Below the pieces are notes generated by a model that was not told the origin of the DNA, did no database searches, and worked only from the letters and a program-made list of their open reading frames with translations. Made by a program: the position numbers and the translations under genes. Below, piece after piece: positions 44,764 through 53,323 of a stretch of 64,000 nt of DNA. The stretch comes from Raineyella antarctica (GTDB lineage: Bacteria > Actinomycetota > Actinomycetes > Propionibacteriales > Propionibacteriaceae), in contig NZ_FMYF01000009.1 of NCBI RefSeq assembly GCF_900092135.1, positions 1 through 64,000 of the forward strand, written 5' to 3'. Numbering within the stretch: position 1 is the stretch's first letter; every line of letters starts with the position of its first letter.

Positions 44764-47175
44764 GTGTCGACCGTCAGAGATCACAACCCGCCCCCCGTCA
44801 TTCTCCGCCCGGTCAATCGCCGGGACCGGCGCTGGTGGACCGCCCTCATCCTCGTCGTGGTGCTGTCCTTCGGTGTCCTGCTCTACATGGGCCACCAGAT
44901 CCAGGTGAACAAGCCGCCGATCCCCACCAAGGTCGTCGACACCAGCGGCCGGGTCCTGATGACCGGGGCGGAGATCACCGAGGGCCAGAACGTCTGGCAG
45001 TCGATCGGTGGCCAGGAGATCGGCTCGGTCTGGGGCCACGGTGCGTACGTCGCGCCGGACTGGACCGCCGACACCCTGCACCGCGAGCTCACCTACGTCC
45101 TCGACCAGTACGCCAAGAAGGAGGGCGCGGCCTCGTACGATTCCCTTGATCCCGAGCGCCAGGCCGCCCTGAAGGCGCGCCTCAAGGCGAACGTGCGGAC
45201 CAACACGTACGACCCCGCGACCGGCGTCGTCACGATCGATCCGTTGCGGGCCGAGGCGTGGCGGCTGAACTCCGAGCACTATGCGCAGGTCTTCTCCCAG
45301 GGCAACGTGCGCTATGCCATCCAGGCCGGCGCGCTGACCGACCCCACGCAGCTGCAGCAGATGAGCGACTTCTTCTGGTGGAGCAGTTGGGCCGCCTCGA
45401 CGAACGCGCCCAACAGCGACGCGACCTACCTGCAGAACTGGCCGCACGAGCCGCTGATCGACAACGTGCCGACATCGACCAACGTGCTGTGGAGCATCAT
45501 CAGCTTCATCCTGCTCCTGGGTGGCATCGCCGGCATGGTCTGGTACCACAACTACCACGCCGACGATGACGAGCCCCCGTCCGAGGTCCCGGACCGCGAC
45601 CCGCTCCTCGGCTACCGGCCGACGCCTTCGCAGAAGGCGACGATCAAGTACTTCTACGTCGTCGGGGCCCTGTTCGTCGCGCAGATAGGTGTCGGGATCC
45701 TGAGCGCCCACTACGGCGTCGAGGGGGGCTCGCTCTACGGCATCCCGATCGACAAGGTGTTGCCGTACGCCGTCACCCGTACGTGGCACACCCAGCTCGG
45801 CATCCTGTGGATCGCCACCGCCTGGCTGGCGACCGGACTGTACGTGTCCCCGGCGGTCGGCGGACGTGAGCCGAAGTACCAGCGTCTCGGCGTCAACGTG
45901 CTCTTCTGGGCGCTGATCGTCGTGGTCGCCGGCTCGATGGTCGGCGAATGGCTGTCCATCATGGGCTACATGGGCCACGGCCTGCCGATCAACTGGTGGC
46001 TCGGCACGACCGGCATGGAGTACCTCGACCTGGCCCGGGTCTGGCAGATCGGCCTGTTCATCGGCCTGTTCCTCTGGTTCTTCCTGATGGCCCGCGGCAT
46101 GTGGCCCGCCCTGAAGCGGGCCCGCTCCGGTGAGGGCAACCGCCCGACCGACACGGCGCCGCTCGCGGCCGGCGGCCAGCGCACCCTGATCCTGATGCTG
46201 CTGATGAGCTCGCTGGCGATCGCCAGCTTCTTCGGGGCGGCCTTCGGCATGGACCGGGGCACGCACCTGTCGATCACCGAGTACTGGCGCTGGTGGGTCG
46301 TGCACCTGTGGGTGGAGGGCTTCTTCGAGGTCTTCGCCACGGTCGTCATCGCCTTCCTCTTCGCCCGCCTCGGCCTCATCCGCAGCCAGATGGCCGCGAC
46401 CGCGACCCTGGCCTCCACGGCCGTCTACCTGGCCGGTGGCATCATCGGGACCGGCCACCACCTGTACTTCACCGGTGCCGACCACATCGTGATGGCGTGG
46501 AGCGCCACGTTCAGCGCCCTCGAGGTCGTCCCGCTGGCACTGGTCGGCTTCGAGGCGTTCAAGCACCTGCGCCTGCTGAAGGTCAGCAGCTGGGCCGTCG
46601 GCTACAAGTGGGCCGTCTACTTCTTCGTGGCGGTCTCCTTCTGGAACATGCTGGGTGCCGGTGTCTTCGGCTTCCTGATCAACCCGCCGATCTCGCTGTT
46701 CTACGTCCAGGGCCTCAACCTGACCGCGCTGCACGCCCACACCGCCCTGTTCGGGGTCTACGGCATGCTCGGCATCGGCCTGATGATGTTCGTCATGCGC
46801 TCGCTGATGCCCGGCAAGGAGTGGAACGAGAGGTGGATCGCGATCGGCTTCTGGGGGCTCAACGTCGGTCTGTTGCTGATGGCCCTGCTGAGCCTGCTCC
46901 CGCTCGGCATGGCGCAGGCGTGGGCGTCCATCACCCACGGCCTGTGGTACGCCCGAAGCTCGGACTTCCTCTACACCCCGGCGCTCACCGTGCTGCGGTG
47001 GATGCGTACGCCCGGCGACATCGTCTTCACCATCGGTGGGCTGTCGATCGGTGTCTTCATGGTCGGGCTCCTCTTCGGGTACTCGGTCCGCAAGAGCGGC
47101 GGGGAGCAGATCACCGGTTCGGTCTTCACCCAGCTGGACGAGGAGGAGCTGGAGGAGGTCGGCGCCCCCGAGTAG
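44764..47175 (+). CDS. norZ: Quinol-dependent nitric oxide reductase (qNOR)
   Basis: 803-residue single-subunit NO reductase: 2 NO + quinol to N2O. An N-terminal helix and ~200-residue extracytoplasmic domain replace cytochrome c (NorC), and the heme-copper-oxidase-like core has 12-13 helices. Heme and FeB histidine contexts are present: TWHTQLGILW near 340, WVVHLWVEGFFEVFAT near 514, GTGHHLYFTG near 562 and ALHAHTALFGVYG near 658. GTG start after AAGGAG. Length matches qNORs of other bacteria. It detoxifies or respires NO; no norD/norQ or denitrification genes are nearby, so detoxification is favoured. Confidence 0.95.
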   Translation: MSTVRDHNPPPVILRPVNRRDRRWWTALILVVVLSFGVLLYMGHQIQVNKPPIPTKVVDTSGRVLMTGAEITEGQNVWQSIGGQEIGSVWGHGAYVAPDWTADTLHRELTYVLDQYAKKEGAASYDSLDPERQAALKARLKANVRTNTYDPATGVVTIDPLRAEAWRLNSEHYAQVFSQGNVRYAIQAGALTDPTQLQQMSDFFWWSSWAASTNAPNSDATYLQNWPHEPLIDNVPTSTNVLWSIISFILLLGGIAGMVWYHNYHADDDEPPSEVPDRDPLLGYRPTPSQKATIKYFYVVGALFVAQIGVGILSAHYGVEGGSLYGIPIDKVLPYAVTRTWHTQLGILWIATAWLATGLYVSPAVGGREPKYQRLGVNVLFWALIVVVAGSMVGEWLSIMGYMGHGLPINWWLGTTGMEYLDLARVWQIGLFIGLFLWFFLMARGMWPALKRARSGEGNRPTDTAPLAAGGQRTLILMLLMSSLAIASFFGAAFGMDRGTHLSITEYWRWWVVHLWVEGFFEVFATVVIAFLFARLGLIRSQMAATATLASTAVYLAGGIIGTGHHLYFTGADHIVMAWSATFSALEVVPLALVGFEAFKHLRLLKVSSWAVGYKWAVYFFVAVSFWNMLGAGVFGFLINPPISLFYVQGLNLTALHAHTALFGVYGMLGIGLMMFVMRSLMPGKEWNERWIAIGFWGLNVGLLLMALLSLLPLGMAQAWASITHGLWYARSSDFLYTPALTVLRWMRTPGDIVFTIGGLSIGVFMVGLLFGYSVRKSGGEQITGSVFTQLDEEELEEVGAPE

Positions 47176-47284
47176 CACGCGCGGAGCGGCGGGTGGCCGC
47201 GGATCGCCCACCCGGAGGCATGGTCCTGCGGGGGCCCTCCTCGTACGCTGAGAACTGAACCGTCACCGACCAGGGAGTCGACCC

Positions 47285-47755
47285 ATGAAGATCAGCCACC
47301 TGCCCGTCCGGCTCGCCGCCGGCGCGTTCTTCCTCAACTCCGGCATCTCCAAGCTCGGCATGGGCGAGGAGCAGGCCGCGGGCCTGCGGCAGATGGGCGC
47401 CGCCGGCCTGCCGCTGCTGGACAAGCTCGACGACAAGACCTTCGCCAAGGCCCTGCCGGCCGGCGAGATCGCCCTCGGCGCCGCCCTGCTGCTGCCGTTC
47501 GTACCGTCCTGGCTCGCCGGCCTCGGGCTCACCGCCTTCGGCAGTGGCCTGGTGAACATGTACCTGCACACGCCGGGCATGACCCAGGAGGACGGCATCC
47601 GTCCGACCCAGGAGGGCATCGGCCTGGCCAAGGACGTCGCCTTCGCGGGCATCGGCGCGACGCTGGTGCTGGACTCGATCTTCTCGCGCCGCCGCGTGGT
47701 GAAGAAGGTCCGCGCCGACAAGATCAAGGTCAAGAAGGCCCACCGGGAGCACTGA
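47285..47755 (+). CDS. DoxX-like membrane protein
   Basis: 156 residues with four predicted helices. The N-terminal segment FFLNSGISKLG resembles the DoxX helix 1 motif, and the C-terminus is strongly basic (VKKVRADKIKVKKAH). DoxX-type proteins are linked to redox or thiol stress. It lies 109 bp after norZ and ends before a strong terminator. Confidence 0.7.
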   Translation: MKISHLPVRLAAGAFFLNSGISKLGMGEEQAAGLRQMGAAGLPLLDKLDDKTFAKALPAGEIALGAALLLPFVPSWLAGLGLTAFGSGLVNMYLHTPGMTQEDGIRPTQEGIGLAKDVAFAGIGATLVLDSIFSRRRVVKKVRADKIKVKKAHREH

Positions 47756-47777
47756 GCCCGGGACTGGCAGGACCCAT

Positions 47778-47825
47778 GGACAGAGCGACCGCCCGGCACC
47801 TCGGTGCCGGGCGGTCGCTCTGTCC
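47778..47825. terminator. 23-bp perfect hairpin, bidirectional terminator
   Basis: Bases 47778-47800 are exactly complementary to 47803-47825 with a TC turn; the sequence includes ACCGCCCGGCACC. It separates the convergent DoxX and MFS genes. Confidence 0.8.
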
Positions 47826-47863
47826 CGTCCGTGGGCCGGCGGAGACATCTGGTCCCAGTGGTC

Positions 47864-49453
47864 TCAGCTGGAGCGCTGGTGCATGTGGGACGCCGGCGGC
47901 TTGGTGAAGAACGCCGCCGCGATGATCGCGACCAGGACCGCAGCGGCCCCCAGCAGCAACGACTGGCCCATCGCGTTGGCGAACGCGTCGTGCAGGAACG
48001 GCGGCAGGCTGCCGGAGAACTGCTCCGAGGGACCCCCGGCCGGGAGGTGCGCCCGCTGCGCCGCCGGCAGCGCATCGACCGCCTTGGTCATCTCGACCTG
48101 CAGCCGGCTGGACATCATCGCGGCGATCGAGGCCGAGCCCAGCACGCTGCCCATCTGGCGCGTGGTGTTGTAGATACCAGACCCGGCCCCGGCCAGGTGC
48201 GGCGGCAGGTTCCGGGTGGCGGTCATCGAGACCGGACCCCAGATGAAGCCGTTCGAGATGCCGAGCAGGCCCAGCGGCAGCAGGAACATCCACACCGGCG
48301 TGTCCGCGTGGGTGATCGACCAGGCCCACACCTGCGACACCGAGAACAGCGCGAAGCCGAGCATGGCCAGCCACTTCGGGTTGACCCGGGTCTGCAGCTT
48401 GCCGACCACGGGTGCCAGGCCGCCGGAGAAGATCGCCATCGGGATCAGCGTCAGGGCCGACTGGGTGGGGGTGAGGCCCTTCACCTCCTGGTAGAAGAGC
48501 ATCAGCGGGAACGAGGTGCCCACCACGCAGAAGCCCATCACCGTGATCGCGGCGTTCGCCGCGGAGAAGTTCCGGTCCCGGAACAGCGCCAGCGGCACCA
48601 GCGGCTCGCGGTCGTTCTGCGCCTGCCACACCACGAACAGGGCCAGCACGGCCACCCCGGCGATGATCAGCCCCCAGACCGAGACCGGTACGCCGGTGTG
48701 GACGCCGGCGACGGTGAGGTCATCGGTCATCCGGCCCCAGGCGTACGTGTTGCCCTCCTGGATGCCGAAGACGACCAGGAACGTGCCCACGGCGCTGAGC
48801 GCGACCCCGATCCAGTCGAACGTGTGGGCGTGGACGGGCAGCCGGGGCACCACCCGCGCCGCCGCGACGAAGCCGACCACGCCGATCGGCACGTTGATGA
48901 AGAAGATCCACTCCCAGCCCAGCGCGTCGGTCAGCAGGCCGCCCAGCAGCGGGCCGACCAGCATCGCCACGCCGGCCGTGGCGCCCCACAGCGACATCGC
49001 CTGGGCCCGCTCCTTGGGCGGGAACAGGCGGGTGATCACCGCCATCGTCTGCGGCGACATCAGGGCGGCGCCGAGGCCCTGCACGACGCGCCAGGTGATC
49101 AGCTGCGCGGCCGAGCCGGACAGGCCGCAGGCCAGGGACGAGAGGGTGAAGATGACCAGCCCGACCAGGTAGAGCCGCTTCGGCCCGTACCGGTCGCCGA
49201 GCCGGCCGGTGACCAGCAACGGGACGGCGTACGCCAGCAGGTAGGCGCTGGTGACCCAGATCGCCGCGTTCAAGGTGGTGTCCAGGCCGGTGATGATGTG
49301 CGGCATCGCGACGGACACGATGGTGGTGTCGATCAGGATCATGAAGAAGCCGATGATCAGCGCGAACAAGGCGCGCCAGGCGTCGCGGCCCGAGATCCCG
49401 TGGTCCTCCAGCGTGCTGGTGCCGGGCCCCTGGTCGCCGGGGGTGGTGGTCAT
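47864..49453 (-). CDS. MFS drug exporter, DHA2 (EmrB/QacA) family, 14 helices
   Basis: 529 residues. FMILIDTTIVSVAMPHI (helix 1), TGRLGDRYGPKRLYL (motif A) and VQGLGAALMSPQ (motif C region) identify a DHA2 proton antiporter. The ATG at 49453 follows AGGAG on the minus strand. Such proteins expel biocides, dyes or siderophores. No adjacent TetR or MarR regulator is visible. Confidence 0.9.
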   Translation of the reverse strand: MTTTPGDQGPGTSTLEDHGISGRDAWRALFALIIGFFMILIDTTIVSVAMPHIITGLDTTLNAAIWVTSAYLLAYAVPLLVTGRLGDRYGPKRLYLVGLVIFTLSSLACGLSGSAAQLITWRVVQGLGAALMSPQTMAVITRLFPPKERAQAMSLWGATAGVAMLVGPLLGGLLTDALGWEWIFFINVPIGVVGFVAAARVVPRLPVHAHTFDWIGVALSAVGTFLVVFGIQEGNTYAWGRMTDDLTVAGVHTGVPVSVWGLIIAGVAVLALFVVWQAQNDREPLVPLALFRDRNFSAANAAITVMGFCVVGTSFPLMLFYQEVKGLTPTQSALTLIPMAIFSGGLAPVVGKLQTRVNPKWLAMLGFALFSVSQVWAWSITHADTPVWMFLLPLGLLGISNGFIWGPVSMTATRNLPPHLAGAGSGIYNTTRQMGSVLGSASIAAMMSSRLQVEMTKAVDALPAAQRAHLPAGGPSEQFSGSLPPFLHDAFANAMGQSLLLGAAAVLVAIIAAAFFTKPPASHMHQRSS

Positions 49454-49622
49454 GGCGCTCCTGGGTGTTCGGGGGCGTGGACGGTGTGCCCACGGGTGGG
49501 GGAGCCTACGTGATGGACCTCGGAGAGGGCTGAAGACGCGGCGGAGCGTGCCGTCCGGTGCTGCGCTCCGCAGGGTGGCGTCGCCCGGGGCCAGTAGATT
49601 CTGCGACGACGAAAGGATCCCC

Positions 49623-50438
49623 ATGACCTCCACCGCGGCCCTCGCCACGCTCCTGACCGATCCCGACCGCAACATCCGCCTCCGGGCCGCGATGGAACTG
49701 GGCATCTCCCAGGACGCGGCGGCCGCCCCGGCGCTGGTCGCGGCACTCGGTCCCGAGCTCGACTCCCGGGTCCGCGGCATGATCACCTGGGCCACGGTCC
49801 AGCACGCCGGCGAGGCGATCGACGAGCTCGTCGCGCTGCTGCAGGACGGTGACCCCGCCGTACGCCACCAGGTGCTGCACGTGCTGAGCAAGATCGGTGG
49901 CCGCGAGATCCTTCCGTACGTGCTGCCCGCGGTCGCCGACGAGGACCCGCAGGTGGCGATCAAGGCCTACCGGGCGGCCGCCAGCACCGACGCCCCCGAG
50001 GTCGTACCCGCCCTGGTCGCCCGGCTCGGGGACGGCGACGACGAGCAGCGCGACCAGCTCAACCGCGCCCTGCGGCTGCTCGGCGCCTGGCCGGTCGAGC
50101 CGCTCGCCGACGCGCTCGCTGCCGAGGATCCGGCCGTCCGGCTGCACGCCGCCGACGCGCTGGCCGAGATCGGCAGCCCGGACGCCGAGCCGGCGGTGAT
50201 CGCCCTGGCCCGGACGACCGAGGACCCGGAGGCGGAGGTCCGCCTCGCCGCGGTCTGCGCCCTGGGGGAGCTGGAGGACGAGGACTCGGTCGAGGTGCTG
50301 CGCCAGGTCGCCACCGGAGCGGATCAGGTGCTCGCCCGGGTCGCCGGCCGACTGCTCCGGTCGCGGGCCGCCCGGGCCGCTGCTGCGGCCGAGGAAGCTG
50401 CGGCGGTCGAAGGGGCTCAGGGGGCTGTGCAGGGCTGA
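49623..50438 (+). CDS. HEAT-repeat protein
   Basis: 271 residues made of about six or seven HEAT helix pairs (VRHQVLHVLSKIGG, VRLHAADALAEIGS, VRLAAVCALGELED and so on). It is a scaffold-type protein without catalytic residues. The SD AAAGGA precedes the ATG. An Ala/Glu-rich tail ends QG-stop, and the final 9 bp form half of a shared hairpin. Confidence 0.82.
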   Translation: MTSTAALATLLTDPDRNIRLRAAMELGISQDAAAAPALVAALGPELDSRVRGMITWATVQHAGEAIDELVALLQDGDPAVRHQVLHVLSKIGGREILPYVLPAVADEDPQVAIKAYRAAASTDAPEVVPALVARLGDGDDEQRDQLNRALRLLGAWPVEPLADALAAEDPAVRLHAADALAEIGSPDAEPAVIALARTTEDPEAEVRLAAVCALGELEDEDSVEVLRQVATGADQVLARVAGRLLRSRAARAAAAAEEAAAVEGAQGAVQG

Positions 50439-50478
50439 ACCCGGCACGGCCCGACCCCGGCGCCAGGCCTCAGCCCTG
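50430..50478. terminator. Inverted repeat made of two convergent stop regions
   Basis: CAGGGCTGA (50430-50438) and TCAGCCCTG (50470-50478) are exact complements and contain both genes' last codons and stops; the loop is 31 nt and GC-rich. Confidence 0.5.
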
Positions 50479-51120
50479 CTCGCGTCCCTGCCAGGTGCAC
50501 AGGGCGACTTCGTTGCCCTCGGGGTCGGCCAGCAGCCAGGCCGACGGGGCGTCCGTCTCCTGCACCAGTCGGCCGCCGGCGGCCAGTGCCCGCGCGATCC
50601 GGGGCCGGGCCTCGTCGTGGGCGACCCAGACGTCCAGGCGGACCCGGTTGCCTGGCGTACGCTCCTCGTCGGCCGGCTGGAACCACACCTCCGGCCCGAG
50701 GCCTTCGGGGTCGGACAGCGACCGCTTGCCCCTCGCGGGCGGGTAGCCGAGCACCGCGGCCCAGAACGGTCGCACGGCCGCCTCGTCCGTCACGTCGATC
50801 GCGACCTCGACGCCGCGCAGTCGGCCGTGGTCCGGGTGGATGCCACGCTCGGCGAGCAGGGCACTCACCCGGCCCGCCAGCCGTACGTCCCGGTCGGTGA
50901 GGGCGCCGACGTCGTGGGAATGGACGGACAGGTGCACCCGTGAGTACCGGATGTCGATGTCGGGGTGGTGGTCCAGTTCGCGGGCGACCGCCGCGACCTC
51001 GTTGACGAAGGCCATCGCCTGGTCGAAGCCGCCCAGGTCGGCCGACAACTGGAGGCGTCCGAGGACGACGCGCCAGCCAGGGGCGCCCAGGGACACCTCG
51101 CGGAAGGACAGTGTGCTCAT
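50470..51120 (-). CDS. Carbinolamine dehydratase-VOC fusion protein
   Basis: 216 residues. Residues ~1-95 are a pterin-4a-carbinolamine dehydratase domain with DHHPDIDIRYSRVHLSVHSH (active-site His pair and His). Residues ~100-216 are a glyoxalase/VOC-type domain (VEVAIDVTDEAAVRPFWAAV to LLADPEGNEVALC). Pterin recycling for aromatic-ring hydroxylases is the known role of the first domain; the second may bind a small ligand or metal. ATG at 51120. This fusion is known in actinobacteria but not well characterised. Confidence 0.82.
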   Translation of the reverse strand: MSTLSFREVSLGAPGWRVVLGRLQLSADLGGFDQAMAFVNEVAAVARELDHHPDIDIRYSRVHLSVHSHDVGALTDRDVRLAGRVSALLAERGIHPDHGRLRGVEVAIDVTDEAAVRPFWAAVLGYPPARGKRSLSDPEGLGPEVWFQPADEERTPGNRVRLDVWVAHDEARPRIARALAAGGRLVQETDAPSAWLLADPEGNEVALCTWQGREQG

Positions 51121-51285
51121 GGGGAAGGCCTTTCTGGGCGGATGTGCCGTGGGGGTCCGGTGGCCGGGGAGGCCGGTGCGTGGGGCCCGCTCCCATCGTC
51201 CCCGTTCGCCGCGCCGGACGGAACCCCGGCGACCTGCCTGATCCGTCACCGCCGCCCGGGACCCCGGCGGGTGCATGCTTGGTCC

Positions 51286-51798
51286 ATGAGCCAGAGCCCC
51301 GACGAATCCGGCCAGCAGCAGGGCGATCCGTTCGCCGGCCTCATTCCCCAGGAGATCCCGGTCTCGGCCGGCGCGATCCTGCTGGACCCGCGCGATCGAC
51401 TGCTGGTGCTCAAGCCGACGTACAAGTCCGGCTGGACGATCCCGGGCGGCATCATGGAGGCCGATGGCGAGTCGCCGTGGGAGGCCTGCCGTCGCGAGGT
51501 GCTGGAGGAGACCGGGCTGCACGTCGAGGGCGGCCGACTGGTCTGCGTCGACACCCGCCCGGCCCGCGAGGGCCGCAAGCTGGGTCTGCGGTTCCTCTTC
51601 CACTGTGGGCAGCTGCGCCCCGAGCAGGTCGCCGACATCGTGATCGACCCGCTCGAGATCGAGGACTTCCGCTTCGCCCCGCTCGAGGAGGCGCTCCAAC
51701 TGCTCCGCAAGCCGGTGCGTCGGCGCGTACGCCGGGGCATCCGGGCCCGGCGCTGCGTCTACCTGGAGAACGGACGCCCGGTCACCGGCGTCAACTGA
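51286..51798 (+). CDS. NUDIX hydrolase
   Basis: 170 residues. The Nudix box reads GGIMEADGESPWEACRREV then LEETGL, giving the REVLEETGL catalytic part, but one extra residue lies between the first Gly and Glu compared with the canonical G-x5-E. Family members cleave nucleoside diphosphate derivatives. CATGCT sits 6 nt before the ATG at 51286. Its last 8 bp overlap the convergent FUSC gene. Confidence 0.85.
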   Translation: MSQSPDESGQQQGDPFAGLIPQEIPVSAGAILLDPRDRLLVLKPTYKSGWTIPGGIMEADGESPWEACRREVLEETGLHVEGGRLVCVDTRPAREGRKLGLRFLFHCGQLRPEQVADIVIDPLEIEDFRFAPLEEALQLLRKPVRRRVRRGIRARRCVYLENGRPVTGVN

Positions 51799-53221
51799 TC
51801 CCTCCGGGTCGGTGGCCGTCCTCCGGCCGCGGCCCGTCCTGCTGTTCGCTTCCCGCCGGCCTGCGGCGGTCGGGCTCGGGCTCAGGGGCGGGGGCTGGCC
51901 CGGTCCGGGGCTGGGGGTCCGGCTCGGCCGGGATCGCCGGGAACGTCAGCGTGCCCCACAGGTCGGAGGACTCCTCGCTCGGCAGCGTCTCGGCGTCGTC
52001 GGAGCGTACGTCCAGGTCGCCGGTGTCGGGCAGGGCGGAACGGGCCTGGGGGACCGACAGCCCGGTGATCTGCAGCAGGTCGACGATGACCGAGCGGAGC
52101 AGCGAGACCAGGGCGTTGCTGCGCCAGTCCGCGGACTCGCCCAGCGCGTCCGGCTCCAGCCGGGCTGCGAGGGCCATCGCCTGTGCCCGGGCACCCTCGG
52201 GCTTCTCCCACCGGCCGACCTGGCGGGCCAGGCTGCGCAGTGTTCGCCCGGCCTCGGCGGTCAGCTCGGCCACCTCCGGGTAGGCGCCGGACTCGCCGAT
52301 CATCCCGGCCGCCTGCCGGGTGAGCATGAAGACGCTGCCGTGCAGCCGGTCGCCGAGGCGCAGCATCCGGTCCAGCTCGGCCAGGTCGGCCCGCTCGGCG
52401 CGCCGGGACGGCTTGAGCTGCACCATGTCGGAGGCCGAGCGCTGGGCCGCCTCGCCGTCGGTGAGCTGGGTCCGGGCCACCGCCAGGGCTGCGTACGCCG
52501 CCTTGCCCCGGTTGACCTCGCCCTGCTCCAGGCCGTGCCCGACCGCATCGAGGGCGTCGGCGATGCCGCCGAGGGCCGTCGCGGTGTAGCGGCGCGGACG
52601 GCTGGTCAGGCTGCTGGGCAGGATGATCGAGGCGACCAGCGCGATGCCCGAGCCGATCAGGGCATCGGTCCACCGGCCGAAGGACGCAGCCCGGGGATCG
52701 ATACCGGAGCTGGTGGCCAGCTGGATCATCGAGCCCACCACCACCGCGTTGATGGCGGTCTGGAAGGTCAGCAGGTCTGAGTTGGCGAGGAAGCGGGCGA
52801 GCAGCGGGGTGGTGAGCAGCAGGAGCAGGAGTTGCCACCAGCCGAAGCCGACGGCGTGGGTCAGCACCTCGCCGATGAACACGCCGATGGTGGCACCCAG
52901 GCCGACCTCCAGCACGCGGCGGGGTTCGCGGTTGCGGCTGAAGCCGAGGCACAGGAACGTGGCGACCGGGGCGAAGATCGGGTTGGGCGCGCCGAGGAGC
53001 TGGTGGCAGATCAGCCACGAGAACGTCGCGAACACGGCAGCCTGGGTGTTCGGCACCACGGCGCCCCGGACGCGCTGCCAGCCGGCCTTCGCGGTCGAGC
53101 TCAGGTAGGTCAGGACGATCCGGGGGTTGGGGCGGTCCGCCCCGGCCCGAGTGTCGGTGCCGACCCGGCCGGGTGTGCCGGGTCCTTCGTCCGGGCCGGG
53201 CTGGGCCTTGCTGGGGGTCAC
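51791..53221 (-). CDS. FUSC/aromatic-acid-exporter family membrane protein
   Basis: 476 residues. About six N-terminal helices (residues ~45-195, with FAPVATFLCLGFSRNREPRR) are followed by a cytoplasmic helical region and a Pro/Glu-rich tail. The layout matches FUSC/ArAE exporters of aromatic acids. The GTG at 53221 follows TAGAGT by 6 nt. Substrate unknown. Confidence 0.8.
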   Translation of the reverse strand: MTPSKAQPGPDEGPGTPGRVGTDTRAGADRPNPRIVLTYLSSTAKAGWQRVRGAVVPNTQAAVFATFSWLICHQLLGAPNPIFAPVATFLCLGFSRNREPRRVLEVGLGATIGVFIGEVLTHAVGFGWWQLLLLLLTTPLLARFLANSDLLTFQTAINAVVVGSMIQLATSSGIDPRAASFGRWTDALIGSGIALVASIILPSSLTSRPRRYTATALGGIADALDAVGHGLEQGEVNRGKAAYAALAVARTQLTDGEAAQRSASDMVQLKPSRRAERADLAELDRMLRLGDRLHGSVFMLTRQAAGMIGESGAYPEVAELTAEAGRTLRSLARQVGRWEKPEGARAQAMALAARLEPDALGESADWRSNALVSLLRSVIVDLLQITGLSVPQARSALPDTGDLDVRSDDAETLPSEESSDLWGTLTFPAIPAEPDPQPRTGPAPAPEPEPDRRRPAGSEQQDGPRPEDGHRPGGIS

Positions 53222-53227
53222 GCGGCC

Positions 53228-53233
53228 ACTCTA
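53228..53233 (-). promoter_or_regulatory. -10 box of a leaderless promoter (FUSC gene)
   Basis: TAGAGT on the minus strand with 6 nt to the GTG at 53221. Confidence 0.5.
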
Positions 53234-53277
53234 GGACGGCGGTCGTACGCCGGCGGTGGCACCCTCAGGCACATGTG

Positions 53278-53291
53278 GTTGATTGATCAAC
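53278..53291. promoter_or_regulatory. Candidate operator upstream of the flavin monooxygenase
   Basis: GTTGAT-TG-ATCAAC, a perfect 6-bp inverted repeat with 2-bp spacer, immediately before TATGCT (53292-53297), a possible -10 box. The half-sites resemble MarR-type operators; the spacing excludes the FNR consensus. Confidence 0.45.
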
Positions 53292-53323
53292 TATGCTGGT
53301 GGGGTCGAGACTGAGGAGTCAGC

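Noticed and set aside
44506-47211. 901-residue minus-strand frame opposite norZ
   Set aside because: Shadow of the NO reductase; no recognisable domain.
53278-53291. FNR-type site
   Set aside because: The spacer is 2 bp rather than the 4 bp of TTGAT-N4-ATCAA.
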